DNA of 64,000 nucleotides from Lithodes maja (taxonomy: Eukaryota; Arthropoda; Malacostraca; Decapoda; Lithodidae): the NCBI GenBank assembly GCA_037953745.1, contig JBAKBP010000191.1, positions 62,001 to 126,000 of the forward strand. Reading direction: 5' to 3'. The notes below the pieces were generated by a model that was not told where the DNA came from, ran no database searches, and saw only the letters and a list, made by a program, of their open reading frames with translations. The translations under genes were made by a program, and so were the position numbers. Positions 43,475 through 54,234 of the stretch are shown here, one piece after another; position 1 is the stretch's first letter; each line of letters starts with the position of its first letter.

Positions 43475-44310
43475 TCCTCTTCATTTACAGAAATGCGAGG
43501 GGTAGAGGGGCGAGGTTTGGCAGAGTCACGAATTTGGTGGAGGGCACACTGAGCATTACAGGCAGGGAAATCATAGGGGTTGATAATAACTAAGGTAGGG
43601 TTTTTACTTTGGTAGGTGTTGTAGTTGCGGTTCCGGTTGAAGATTCTGCGTGGCTGGGACGGTTGGAACCGGGGTCTACTGGGTTGGGGCTTGCCGGAAG
43701 GGTAGGTGGGTCTGTTGTTGAAAGATGAGGCTGGGGAGGCATTGTTGGGGTTTTGGTGGTTGGTTTGCTGCGGGCGCGTGGGAAACCTCTTGATTGCAGC
43801 GATTTGGGTGGGTGCTTCTGTGCACACGGCCAAAATACGTCGGATCGTGATGAGGTCTTTTCTGTATCCGACGAAATCGTGCACCCGGAAATGGTCTGTT
43901 ACTGCTGAGGGCAATATTGACACAAGGTTGACCAGAATTTGCTGTTCTTGTTGGATTTTGGTCAACGTGGGGAAAGAATGTTTTATGTTTTGGGCAAGCT
44001 TACTCACTGTGGTATCTAGATCGCCTTCGAATTTCGTGTCTAAGATACGGGTGTGGGCCACGAAAGCGCCCAACGAAGGTCTAATGGCTTCAATCACTAT
44101 TGTGCGAAATTCGTTCCAGGTGAGGTCAGGGTGCACTTGATAGGCCACCAGGGGAACGGCTTTTCCCAGGTGTGGTACTGTTACGGCTATTTTTTGTGCG
44201 TCCGTGGTATAACTAACGTCAAGTAAGGGTTTCACTACGTCCATGAATACTTCGATCCCATAATTTGTTTGATCATAATTTGGGATGGAAGTGTGGGTAG
44301 GTTGCGCCAT
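43378..44310 (-). CDS. LTR retrotransposon Gag-like protein
   Basis: I chose the ATG at 44310-44308, 66 bp after the primer-binding site. The frame is open further upstream through the LTR, but that is not element protein. The 310-codon product has an alpha-helical, capsid-like middle (residues about 20-190: VAYQVHPDLTWNEF, LVNLVSILPSAVTDHF) and a basic, Asn/Pro-rich C-terminal part (RPQQTNHQNPNN, RRIFNRNRNYN) that could bind RNA. I see no CCHC knuckle, only a lone Cys-poor motif ACNAQCALH. It ends in an acidic tail with a stop at 43378, just after the protease frame opens. Gag would package the element RNA in cytoplasmic particles. Function is inferred from position between an LTR and a protease. 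Confidence 0.7.
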   Translation of the reverse strand: MAQPTHTSIPNYDQTNYGIEVFMDVVKPLLDVSYTTDAQKIAVTVPHLGKAVPLVAYQVHPDLTWNEFRTIVIEAIRPSLGAFVAHTRILDTKFEGDLDTTVSKLAQNIKHSFPTLTKIQQEQQILVNLVSILPSAVTDHFRVHDFVGYRKDLITIRRILAVCTEAPTQIAAIKRFPTRPQQTNHQNPNNASPASSFNNRPTYPSGKPQPSRPRFQPSQPRRIFNRNRNYNTYQSKNPTLVIINPYDFPACNAQCALHQIRDSAKPRPSTPRISVNEEEWGQEEEIAPHTMTSDDTEEILEEVNTDPQDF

Positions 44311-44375
44311 GATGTTCTCGTGTTCTAGCTGTTCCAAACTTGTAATGTAATGCAACCTTTTATCCGAATCAAGAA

Positions 44376-46517
44376 CCACCGCTGCCGCCAATGTTATGCC
44401 CTGTTTTTCTACAGGTTTAACTTGGGTAATGTGAGTTCTGAATGACTGGGTATAGAAGGCTGCATGCACAATACAAGGTATGAGGAATAGAGAACACAAA
44501 ATAAACACACGGTAACACGACACAAGTTTACGTTTATTTAAGTAAAGAAATAAAGAGCATAGAAAGATAGTTATATTCGCACAAAACAAATGATAGAAGG
44601 GAACTGCTAGCATTAGCGGATCTGGATGGAGCCTAGTCTCCCACTTCCAACGTTCAGGTATAATCTTCTGATCACGGGTTTAATTAGCAAGTTTATATTT
44701 TTACTGGAAGACCTCAATATATTCGTATAATTCAATGTCACTGATTTGACCTCTTGCTGGCTGGTCGTGTGCCCAAGTAGCAGCTCACAGTTAGGATTAG
44801 ACACGCGTATTGTAGAACACGGCAATCTCTAGTAACCTCATGGGGGTACTGAACTAAGTTTGATATTCTTGAAGCAGAAATACGTAGAACACAAATCAGT
44901 GGGCGACGTTAGATATCACTAGAGTTTGAATATCTGAATAAGGTAATTACGAGAGTCAAAGTCGCCTGTTAATTAAAGAGCACTGATCGCTTAGTACGTC
45001 CCAAATGGAATGGTTAAATATGAATTGCGCTGGACAAGGTCTTAGCCACTTTATAGAAAGTTAATAAGTGAGTATCAAGCTAGTACTATAACACTTAGTA
45101 CTAGCAACATGAATCTTGAATAGTATGGGTAGATCTGGTCCTGGTTATCTTGCTTCCGGTGATGTTGGGGGCTAACGACTGGTTCCTCGGCCGTCCAGAT
45201 GGTCCAAAATGTAGGAAGTTCTCAAGTCGGATCTCTTGATGATCGTTGCTGGCTACACACTTATATACCCACGAATTTGTGTGAAGGTTATAAGGTGCAC
45301 GTTAGGACTTGTACATGGACAGATGCTTCTATCAGTCTTCTCTGCCACGGAGTCTGCCGGATCTGGAATCTCTCAACTCCGGAACAACACAAGGCAGAGC
45401 TAGAGGTAAACTGCAGGGTAGTGACCACTGGTTGGTGTCTAGCTTTCAACTGATTTGACTGGGGGCGGGAGTTAGATTTATAGGCTCGGTTCTGGACCCT
45501 GTAGACAGTAGGGATCTCGAGTCTTATGAACTTAATTGAGCTCTCAATAGAAATGGAGACTAGGTAAGATGGTATTTACTGTTGTGGCACAGGGCTATAG
45601 GAAAGCCTTTATATTTCATATAACTGAGCCTTAGTAAGAGGTACTATTTTGGCTATACTGGACGTATTTAGGGGAGAGAGACTGGATCTACTTTGCGAGG
45701 AGGATGGGGACAGCTGTGATAGGAACGTCTCTCTAGATTGTTCAATCTTCATTCTATGGTATAGCTGAGGTGCTAATTTAGTGATCAGAGCATGCAAGAA
45801 AGGTAAATGGTTTATTGTGAGCTAATAGAGGTTAGTAAAGGTGTTAGTCATTCATGGTTAGTTCATTGACAGGAAGAATTCCTGTGCTACCTGGCAATGA
45901 CTCGAAAGTCAAAACAGGGGCCAGGTATACCTCCGCGGGGGTGGGGGTCTCCCTCCTCGGGTGGGCCAAAAGGGGGAGCTGGGCGCACTCTCTCTGTGAT
46001 CGTCGTCCGGCGGCTGTGGCTAGGGGCTTGCCATATCACCAGTGTTTATAATAACCCTCTGTGTATGAGACAGATGTGGGTGTCTTTAATACCAAAACCG
46101 AAGGTGCCTTAGCTAGCTGGTTTTACTCGGCTGGTTGTTAATTGTAGAGTTTGCTGGATGTGGTGGAGACTGGGTTGCTAACTCTGCCACATTTATCTGG
46201 AAGTATGGCAATAGAAGTTAGTAACTGGCGGGGCGGCTAGCCTCGCACCGACGACCATTGGGTGCAGGGTTGTGAATGTGTTGTAAGAGAATAGATGGCA
46301 TGCAAGGGGCTAGTAAAGTTCTAATGTTGTTCTGGCCTACTAAGTGAAGGTAGGCTGGATAGGAGTATATATATAAAAGGTTGGAGAGCGTTAGCAACGG
46401 ACAATTCAAGGATCTTCAAGAGGTATGAGAGAGAGGCTAGGTCGGACAAGAGTCGAGAAGCGCGGGAATTCTTACTGAGAGGGGGGGAGAGTTCAAGGGC
46501 TACAGGGAAATTTTGCC
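44376..46517 (-). mobile_element. LTR-B copy 2 (5' LTR) with primer-binding site
   Basis: The LTR ends at 44392 in GGGCATAACA, followed at once by TTGGCGGCAGCGGTGG (44391-44376), a primer-binding-site-like stretch beginning TGG. It resembles the TTGGTGGCAG after LTR-A. Upstream the LTR runs to 46517, where it breaks into LTR-A. Part of its 5' end (about 0.9 kb, compare 47065-48088) is missing. TATA-like CTTATATACCC is at 45260. Confidence 0.75.
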
Positions 46518-48294
46518 CACAGGTTTTGAGATGCCTTGGGTGGGGTTCGAACCCTGGTTAGTGACCCAACCATCACCACCAGGCCCGCGCGCTAACCCAC
46601 TGTACTACCACGGACGTACTAAAAGTATAGCAACCTTAGTCCGATTTTTAAGAACCAGGTGATAGTCTCGTGGTGTTATCACGTGATGAGTTTATTGGAC
46701 TTACCATCTCCGACTATTTTACGCTATACCTGACGTCAACTCGGGTTAGTATTATTGTGGGTGCGGGACATTTTCGAGGGCATTACAAAAATATACCTCA
46801 GAATAAGGGAATAATAGGGAAAATAGGTGATAACTGAGGGATAGGAGGAAAGTGGGGAAGGAGGGGAGGTAGAGGACTGAGATTTTGCATGGCCCAGGGG
46901 CCAAAAAAAAAAAAAAAAATTTCGATGTAAAAAGTTGATTTTTAGTTTTACTTACTCAGGAGAGTCTTCCCGCAGTCCGCCGGGGGAACTCTTAAGAGTC
47001 TTCCCGCAGCTCCCGGGTTTATGAGAGGGGGGGAGAGTTCAAGGGCTACAGGGAAATTTTGCCCCTTAGGTCCCTGGGCGTGGGGGTGGTATTAGGCTAC
47101 AATTGATATGGAAGTTTGAAAAGGCAGTAGAATACGTTAGCCAAAATATGCTACCGGGGAATGCAACTATGGTGTGGTATATGAGTCTGGAAAAGATAGA
47201 GTTATGTGATCAGTCCGAGGGTTATGGATACTATTAGTTGGCCCTGGGAACTGCGTTTTCTATTAAATATAAATACCAACAACAGCGGCAGTTCGTAGGG
47301 GTACTTAGTTATTGTTTCGGGGTACTTATGACAGATACTGGTAACCAGGTTATCTTATACAATCTCTGGTTGGGGTAAGAGGTGTAAGACACGAAATAAA
47401 TTGGCGTAGTGTGGGCTGTGGATACGAAGGAGGCAAGGGGAAGACGTATGACAATTGTGGAAAGTAAATGGAAAAAGGTGAACACAATGGCGGATAAAAA
47501 TACTTAACCTAAGGATTGCATACATAGATTTATGGGGCGATGGGTCTTCAGAAGCTTAGTCTGGCAAGACAAGATGTTAGGGAATGTTAATATTAATACT
47601 TAGTTACTAGAGGAACAATGCAAGGGGCGACTGAGCACGGGTTACATATATCTATACTCGTCATGGAAAATGATATACGAGGTCTAGGGACAAGCGTGGG
47701 TGTTTTAACTTCTAAGATATATAACGTCTACTTCTCGGATGTAAGAACATACATAGATATAATTATGGCTGTCTGATGTGTTTGGCATTGGCTCAACGTC
47801 GGGACAGGGCATGGGTGTTTTTAATATGAATGTATATTCCTGTTCATCATCTTTGTAGTTAGGAGTGTAGGACACGAGGGGGTTAGTGTACGTGAGGTGT
47901 GGAAAATGGTCAGTTTAGAAAAGGTAAATGGGTGCAGCCAGGAGCTGCTTAGCCCTGCGGGCTTGGGCCTGTCTGAAATGGCTGGCTCGGTCAGCTGGTC
48001 CTTTCGTTCTGTGGACCTTTCCTTTGGTGTTTCTGTGTGGTGTTCGTTCGTGGCTTCTGTGGTGGGCTTCTCGTTCTGGGGCATTTTAAATACAGTACTC
48101 CGGATGGTGTACTGTATTGTATACAGTATTCTCCCAGTAGACCCCTTCTTCACCGTTTCTTTATCTTTTTGCTCTTCTCCCTGTCCAACTTCTCTTCTGT
48201 TTCATCTTACTTCTCTACTATGATCACCCTCTCTTCTAATGTCTGCACTATACTTGCAAGCGCCCACCCCCCCTCCCAGCTTTACCACTAAAGA

Positions 48295-48560
48295 ATGCCC
48301 AGGTGACCGAAGCCACTCCCAGGCGAGGGACTGAGGAGAATGCGGAAACGCCCGGAACACAACGAAGCCCCTCCCAGGGCCCTGTGCCCCTTAGCGGTTA
48401 TGAAGAACTAGAAAGTTGAGGGTCAAGGGTCGAATAATGTGACACATACTTAATTTGGCTCCCAGTCTGCCAACCTATAGGTTGACAGTAGAGAGGTCAA
48501 TCCACGGAAGAGACGCCACCACTTGAGATCTAGAATATATATAAGTAAAAGAAACATTCA
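48295..48560 (-). repeat. Repeat family W, diverged copy
   Basis: AGGTGACCGAAGCCACTCCC, CAATCCACGGAAGAGACGCC and TTGAGATCTAGAATATATAT match 49140-49370 and the inverse of 18890-19110. Confidence 0.7.
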
Positions 48561-48638
48561 GAGTAAGCTGTCGTGGAGGAAAAAGGTTAAAAAGTGTTGG
48601 TGATAGGACTGTGTGTGAGTGTACGTCTATTGTTCCCG

Positions 48639-48760
48639 CCTAATAATAATAATAATAATAATAATATTTATTCAGTTAGCAATTTACAGAGTTGGTACCA
48701 CATAGTATGTTATAAATATGACATGTACCAGCCTTGCATAATTCCAACTAAGGATAGCCC
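48639..48760 (-). mobile_element. LINE 3' end with (TTA)n tail, second copy
   Basis: (TAA)n then TATTTATTCAGTTAGCAATT to CCAACTAAGGATAG, identical in order to 39122-39264. Here the element runs on into CCCAATAAGGCCGTTAGGCG, showing where LTR-A cut it in the other copy. Confidence 0.6.
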
Positions 48761-49024
48761 AATAAGGCCGTTAGGCGTATTTCCATTGGGGTCCTTGTGG
48801 GATTAGGTTAGCTGGGGAAATGGGGAGGATAAAGAAATAGATACTTTAGAGAAACTATTTCTAGGGCGTTATTTTAAGATACCTTACATCCTATAGTAAA
48901 TATCAGTAATCCGTAATCAGTAATCATTTCAGTTTGGTTTGTCTATCTCTTATGTCGTATTTAGTAGTAGACATAAGCTTGGTGCTCCCTTCTCGCAGCT
49001 GTCCGGTTCAGGTGTTCCTTCAGG

Positions 49025-49445
49025 CTACGTTGTTGTTGTTGTTGTTGTTGTTCCCCAAGCTGCCTGGCCGAACAGCCCCAAGGCCCCGAGCAAGGCCAAG
49101 GCCATAACTGAGCGCCCCCACAGAACCCTCTCTGCCTACCACAATAAAGCCTGGGTGACCGAAGCCACTCCATGGCGGGGAGCTGAGGAGGGTGCGGAAA
49201 CGCCCGGGAAACCAAAGTCCCACCCAGGGCCCTGTGCCCCTCAGCAATTATGAAGAGAAAGTTGAGGGGCAAAGGAAAAATGTGACGCTTTGGCTTCCAA
49301 TCTTGGTAGATTGGGAGGTCAATCCACGGAAAAGACGCCGTCACTTGAGATCTAGGAAATACATAAGTAAAAGGAACAGTCGGAGTAAGCTATGGGTATG
49401 GCAGAGATCGCTCAGTTCTCACTCTGATAGACCAGCCCATCACCA
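49025..49445 (-). repeat. Repeat family W with (GTT)n end
   Basis: (GTT)n at 49029-49052 then GCCTGGCCGAACAGCCCCAA and the rest of the family to CTGATAGACCAGCCCATCAC, the tail word being duplicated at 49428-49468. Confidence 0.75.
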
Positions 49446-49860
49446 TTGATAGACCAGCCCATCACCATTCAGGCTACGTCTGAAGGAATACAGTGTTCTC
49501 TTGTCACGGACTGACTGGGGTAGGTCGTTCCAGTCTTTGATGGCAGTGAAGAAGAATGTTTGCTTACCCTGTCCTTGGATTCTCGGGACCTTAAAATTAA
49601 ACATCCTGTTTCTTGTATTATGTCCACTCCTCTCATTTGCTTTAACAACATCATTCTTTAGATACTCTGGAGCTCTGTCATAGAAAATTTTGAAGGCATT
49701 AGTTAGCCTGATTTGTTTGGCCCTGTCAGAGACATTGAGCATACCTAGTGACTGAAGTTGTTCCTGGCCAACATGTGATCTGGGTCCTAGGTTCAGCATG
49801 AACCTAACCATTGTATTTTGAGTGACCTGAAGTTTGTGCTGTGCTGATTATATTAGAGAC
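49440..49860 (-). pseudogene. LINE polymerase C-terminal fragment
   Basis: The minus frame at 49811-49440 reads VSDRAKQIRLTNAFKIFYDRAPEYL, then FFFTAIKDWNDLPQSVRD and LYSFRRSLN. WNxLPxSVR...SFRRxL is the usual end of CR1/Jockey-type polymerases. A different family from the other LINEs here. No catalytic motifs are present. Confidence 0.7.
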
Positions 49861-50435
49861 AGTTTATCTATGATAGAATAAGAATAGAGGACAACAAAGT
49901 ATAGAAGAGAGAGAGAGAGAGATTACTACACTTATAGAGAGAGAGAGAGATTACTACACTTATAGGTTATGTGTATCAAGTTCAAGAGAAAGGATTGTAT
50001 GCAAGAAGTAGAAAAATATGAGGTGAAGGGGCAAATATCGCCGCTGAAGAAGAAAAAGGAAAAATATATCCACTAATAGAACATCTTCACATCAGGAGGA
50101 TTTGGAAAGGCAGTATTTATGCACTTTTATACATATAAGTTGTCGAATATTTATGTAAGAATGTGTGTATATAAACATTAAAGGTGTAAATATGGTTATC
50201 ACTATATATTTTGGTACGATAATGATGACAAATATTATAAATGACATTTAGAGATGGTTCGTCATATGTTTATATTTCCCAAGCAGCTGGTGATGTGGAG
50301 CTGGGACAGAAAATGCTGATATTCCTTCTATAAAATGCCCCAGGTTAGTCCTCTTTGTCTACAACACTACATGAATATATGATTATACTTGGTAGTTGTT
50401 GAATTTATGGTATGGTAGCACATAGACTACTGGCC
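49861..50435. other. No gene seen; GA microsatellite
   Basis: GAGAGAGA runs near 49907-49922 and 49937-49950 form a duplicated 31-bp unit with ATTACTACACTTATA. Otherwise AT-rich without signal. Confidence 0.5.
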
Positions 50436-50580
50436 GGTGCCTGCAAATTCCTGCAATATTAGGCTCGTTGTTTCCGGGCATTTGGCAATAGCAATTACTG
50501 TACCTAAGTAGGCTAAGCTACTGGCAGTGCTATTGCCAAATGCCCGGAATCAACAAGCCTAATATTGCGGGCACCGGGGA
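50436..50580. mobile_element. Hairpin MITE, arms about 55 bp
   Basis: GGTGCCTGCAAATTCCTGCA...GGGCATTTGGCAATAGCA is mirrored by TGCTATTGCCAAATGCCCGG...ATTGCGGGCACC with a central loop of about 40 bp. Confidence 0.7.
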
Positions 50581-50734
50581 GGGTATAATTCAAGGAGCCT
50601 TACTTACTTGGGTAAACCTGACGTTTTGGACCGACAGCGATTTCAGTAAGTTTTATTTTGTTTTTTGTAATTTTTCCTTCAGATATAGTGTTGTTTTTTA
50701 CTGAAGAGGAGCGGAAATGAGTATTTACCCATTA

Positions 50735-50945
50735 TCCAACAATTTAAAAACACGTCCCCCACTAGTGGGGAGGGCTATCAAGTTCAGGGAAAATGAGGGG
50801 TTAAAAGCGTAAAAATACAATAATATAGCGTTTTGTATCAAATCTTGGCTCGGGTTTTCCCAAATTGCAAACCCATAGGCTAAAACCCAATTTTGTGAAT
50901 ACCCGAGCCAACTTTTGACGAAAGCTGGCTCGGATTTCACGGGGT
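50735..50945 (-). repeat. Satellite-border fragment of the GAGCCAAG family
   Basis: The border (AGTGGGGAGGGCTATCAAGT) and one palindromic unit (GAGCCAACTTTTGACGAAAG). Confidence 0.7.
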
Positions 50946-50998
50946 GGAGTGGGTAGCCTAATATCTTATGTTATAAAAATAGTCAACTTTGGGAAGAC

Positions 50999-51334
50999 AT
51001 TAGCCTAACCCAACAACCTTACCTAACCTATCCTAGTATTATGGGTGGGGGCTGCTGCCCCCACACCCCCGCTGGTTGGGTTAGACTATCTTTTTTTTTT
51101 TTTTTTTTTTTAAGAACATAAGAACATAAGAACATATGTTTTTTTAATGTTCTAGGCTATTACCTAACCTAACCTAGTATATGGGTGGGGGCTGCCGCCC
51201 CCACACCCCCGCTGGTTGGGTTACTGTTTTTTGTTTTGTTTTTTGTTTTTTTTGTATGTGCTATTAGCCTAACTTAACAACCTAACCTAACCTAACCTAG
51301 TATATGGGTGGGGGCTGCCGCCCCCACACCCCCG
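50999..51334 (+). repeat. Three telomere-like/hairpin cassettes in a row
   Basis: Cassettes at 50999-51072, 51160-51212 and 51264-51334 each end CACACCCCCGCTGGTTGGGT. T-rich spacers (51089-51110, 51229-51254) separate them. The first has one change in the loop (TGCT). Confidence 0.8.
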
Positions 51335-51428
51335 CTGGTTGGGTACTGGCTGAAAAACTTATTGTTTTACAGTATATATGAATTTTAGCGTTTTTTGTTT
51401 TTTTCTCCCTTATAATACATTTCAGCTC

Positions 51429-52053
51429 TTAACCCGGTAAGCGCTAAATAGACCTAGGGGCTAGGGTAGTTATTTGTGTATTTCTAGCCTTGGATTCTGA
51501 CAGAATTCGTTATATTTACAATATAGACCATTATTTGTTTTCGGTATGCTTTTATTTTACATATATGATGTATATATGAACCTTCAAGAGTGCTAAAATA
51601 AGTGGGAAAAGCATTTGGGTGGTGAAAAACGAAGATATTGGCCACCCGGTCGTAATGTCAGGCGAGAGAGAGCTACAGTCAACCCTCCTCTCTCGCTGTC
51701 TGTGAGGTAACTGAGGGGAGCGGGGCGGTGTGGGCTGGTGTCTGGGTGTTACATATCGATCTTTTCTGCAACCCACTTGTGCTACATTATCGCGGGAGAG
51801 AAAAATAACCGATAAATGATGATAATAAGAGGGAAAATAGGTGATAATTGAGGAGGGGAGGGAGGGGAGGGGGGTGGGTGAGATTTACATGGATGAGTAC
51901 TGGAGGGGAATTATCTCACCTAGAGACAAATTTTTTTTTTTTGATAGGCCCTTTTTTTTTTTTTAAAGCTTTTTTTATGGTCCTGCTTCCGTGAGGCCTA
52001 TCGCGTTCCCTATAGGAAGCCTTCCGTGAGGCCTATCGCGCTTGCCAGGTTAA
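51429..52053 (-). mobile_element. MITE-5, TTAA-flanked, related inside to MITE-1
   Basis: TTAA at 51429-51432 and 52050-52053. Termini CCCGGTAAGCGCTAAATAG and, on the other strand, CCTGGCAAGCGCGATAGG form an inverted repeat. The subterminal CTTCCGTGAGGCCTATCGCG is doubled. The interior GGGAAAATAGGTGATAATTG and GTGAAAAACGAAGATATTGG is clearly kin to MITE-1 although the ends differ. Confidence 0.85.
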
Positions 52054-52245
52054 TGACATATATATAGCAATGATGTATATGCTCTACCGGACCTATTAGG
52101 CCTAAAAAGATCGATGGGCTAACTGTCGGTCCAAAACATCAGTATAACCCTTACGTGCTTACTTACTTGGTGACGTTGGTGTGGAGTTTCTCAGCCGCGC
52201 TCCGTCACTAGATGTGACGCTCGTCGCAGCTGCCCTTTAAACCAT

Positions 52246-54108
52246 CTAGCACTTGTAGTCTTGTCTCACAGTGCCATCTTCTAAGTCATAACACTCCCTG
52301 AACAAATGTGTTTTTAGTGACTTTTTAAAGGCCTTTATGTTCGCACACCTTTTCACATTAACTGGTAGATTATTATAAAGTCTCAGTGCACTCTTTTCGA
52401 AGGCCCTAAATCCAAATTCATGATTGCACCGTGGCTCATTCAATTGATGCAGCACGTTGCCATGTCTCAGCATCATATCAGTGCCAACATTGAAGTCTTC
52501 CAATAAGTCTCGCACATATTCCGGCTTTCCAAAGTTCAAAGCTTGATACACTATAACACACAGTTTGAATATGATCCTCGCTTTCACCGGCAGCCAATGC
52601 AGGTCAATTAATGCCGGCGTTATACTCGCACGGAATGGTAAACTCTTTATTAATCTTGCTGCTCTATTCATTATAAGTTGTAGTTTTCGTAGCAAGTAAT
52701 TTGGTAGTCGATAATATAGAGAATTACAATAGTCTAATTTACTAATTACATGATTGTGGATCAACATTTTGGTTGTATTAATATCCAGATATTTTCTCAC
52801 AAAAGCAATATTCCTCAGATGATAGGCAGAGATTCGCACTGTTTGATTAATCTGGTTTTTAAATGACAGTTCACTATCAACCAAAACTCCCAAATCCTTC
52901 ACCACACTACTCACAGTCATCACACTATCATTGATATTGAGGCTTTGCACGCCCAGTCTCTCAAGGTTCACCCGTCTGCCTACTAATAGGCATTCAGTTT
53001 TATTTTCATTTAATTTCAGTTGCTTTGACTCCATCCACTTCCCAATGTCTTTTAGTAAACCACTAATCTTCTCCTCAACATTCACCACATCACTTAGTGC
53101 CAGATAGAATTGGGTGTCATCCGCAAACAGTTTGAATTTCACTCCATGTTTCATTAATATGCTAGATAGTGCAATTGTATATATACAGAATAGAATTGGT
53201 CCAAGAACACTCCCTTGAGGGACGCCCCTCTCTAGATGCTTCATCTCTGAGAATTTATTACTTATTTGCACACAATAAGTTCTGTTAGTAAGGTAACTTT
53301 GAAGGTATTCCAGCGCATTACCATCAATACCAATAGCTTTACAGTCTTCTATTAGTAAGCTATGCACCACTGTATCGAACGCGGCACTCAAGTCCAACAA
53401 AATTAAGATTCCACACTTCGCGTTGTCCATTTGCACGAGTAAATCATTAATCACAGAGCACATCGTGGTTTCCGTAGAGTAAAGTCTTCTATATGCGGAC
53501 TGGTTGTCTGGGAGAGCCTTCACTAAACTCAAGTGATCCCATAACTGACCCAGAATTACATTTTCACTAATTTTTGATAGAAATGTTAAATTGGAAACAG
53601 GCCTAAAAGAGCTCAAGCATTGAGAATCAAGGCTCCCTTTAATAATAGGCTTCACAATCGCATTCTTTTCAGACGATGGAAATACATTATTTGTAATGCT
53701 ACAGTTTATTATGTCAACATATATGTCCAGAAAACTGTTAAAATTGTTACTGTGCACTATTTCACGTATCGGTATAGGATCATTACTACAATGGGTAAGT
53801 TTTGCTTTCGTAACTATGGATTTAACTGTATTCAGATCCGTCATAGTAAATTCTGTTAACTTAGTCACAGTAGGCTCAGCTACAACAACGTCTTGAGTCT
53901 CGACTACTCCAAAATTTCCAACAATGGCATTAATTTTATCACAAAAAAAGTCAGAAAAATCATTCGCCAATGTCATATCCGGAATCCCTTCTGGTAACTT
54001 ATTTTTCTTCTTGTTTCCCGTCAAGTTGTCAAGTACCACATACAGCTTATTCATATCAGATCCAGCTTCTTTTGCTTTATTCATATAGTATTCACGTTTT
54101 CTAAGCAC
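52246..54108 (-). CDS. L2/CR1-like LINE polymerase, 5'-truncated ORF2
   Basis: 620 codons open on the minus strand. In order: linker; FRPVSNLTFLSKI; RT motif A LLDLSAAFDTVVHSLL (first catalytic Asp); GVPQGSVLGPILF; catalytic FADDTQFYL; LNENKTECLLVG; VKDLGVLVD; KLDYCNSLYYRLPNYL; NRAARLI; LHWLPVKARI; and the tail ALRLYNNLPVNVK. All RT catalytic residues are kept. The endonuclease is absent: the frame closes near 54110, and a few more codons of linker follow in another frame to about 54170. The 3' side ends near 52175 with AAGTAAGTAAG. This looks like a fairly young insertion cut short at its 5' end. It differs clearly from the 55042 ORF but belongs to the same broad clade. Confidence 0.85.
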   Translation of the reverse strand: MLRKREYYMNKAKEAGSDMNKLYVVLDNLTGNKKKNKLPEGIPDMTLANDFSDFFCDKINAIVGNFGVVETQDVVVAEPTVTKLTEFTMTDLNTVKSIVTKAKLTHCSNDPIPIREIVHSNNFNSFLDIYVDIINCSITNNVFPSSEKNAIVKPIIKGSLDSQCLSSFRPVSNLTFLSKISENVILGQLWDHLSLVKALPDNQSAYRRLYSTETTMCSVINDLLVQMDNAKCGILILLDLSAAFDTVVHSLLIEDCKAIGIDGNALEYLQSYLTNRTYCVQISNKFSEMKHLERGVPQGSVLGPILFCIYTIALSSILMKHGVKFKLFADDTQFYLALSDVVNVEEKISGLLKDIGKWMESKQLKLNENKTECLLVGRRVNLERLGVQSLNINDSVMTVSSVVKDLGVLVDSELSFKNQINQTVRISAYHLRNIAFVRKYLDINTTKMLIHNHVISKLDYCNSLYYRLPNYLLRKLQLIMNRAARLIKSLPFRASITPALIDLHWLPVKARIIFKLCVIVYQALNFGKPEYVRDLLEDFNVGTDMMLRHGNVLHQLNEPRCNHEFGFRAFEKSALRLYNNLPVNVKRCANIKAFKKSLKTHLFRECYDLEDGTVRQDYKC

Positions 54109-54234
54109 AATGAGCCTGTTTTCTATATTCCGAGATCTTTTATAGTTATCTCTTGCCTACCACAGCAGTTCACACCTCTCTGTGTTTAGGCTACTTCTTA
54201 TAATCTTATTTGACTGTTTTGAGGGTCTTTGCCA

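Larger units (their letters stand above)
41682..46787 (-). mobile_element. TRIM-A composite holding an LTR-B retrotransposon piece
   Basis: AAAAT at 41677-41681 and 46788-46792 is the 5-bp duplication. The 3' LTR is 41682-42080 (TGAAATGC...GCATTACA on the plus strand) and the internal part 42081-42235. The 5' LTR is broken: 22 bp at 42236-42257, then family B sequence to 46517, then the remaining LTR 46518-46787. About 106 bp of that LTR were lost at the junction. Confidence 0.8.
41306..47021 (-). mobile_element. MITE-1 interrupted by TRIM-A
   Basis: The left part (41306-41681) starts TTAACCTCTGAAGTGCGCAC. The right part (46788-47021) ends CAGCTCCCGGGTTTA, its TTAA mutated by one base. The two are contiguous in the copy at 33893 (GCACGAAAATATACCTC). 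The TRIM landed in AAAAT, which is duplicated. Confidence 0.88.
40410..48088 (-). mobile_element. LTR-B copy 1, interrupted at 41306
   Basis: LTR-B parts are 40410-41305 and 47022-48088, ending in the TAAAATGCCCC word (reverse complement at 48078-48088). They join at a TTAA occupied by MITE-1. Relative to the copies at 20937 and 44392 this one lacks about 1.16 kb (corresponding to 44977-46139), lost between short GTTAATT repeats. Confidence 0.75.
50594..52160. mobile_element. Composite element with inverted ends
   Basis: CTGACGTTTTGGACCGACAG near 50620 faces CTGTCGGTCCAAAACATCAG near 52125, and both have CTTACTTACTT just outside. Inside lie a satellite piece, three hairpin cassettes and a TTAA element. 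The end on the right may coincide with the tail of the LINE at 52175. Confidence 0.45.

Noticed and set aside
45199..46112. Small plus-strand frames in LTR-B
   Set aside because: Not conserved as frames in the 20937 copy.
47912..47913. LTR-B start at the TGACC word near 47912 and 21453
   Set aside because: Sequence upstream (MPQNEKP region) is also shared by both copies, and the TATAA duplication puts the border at 20937.
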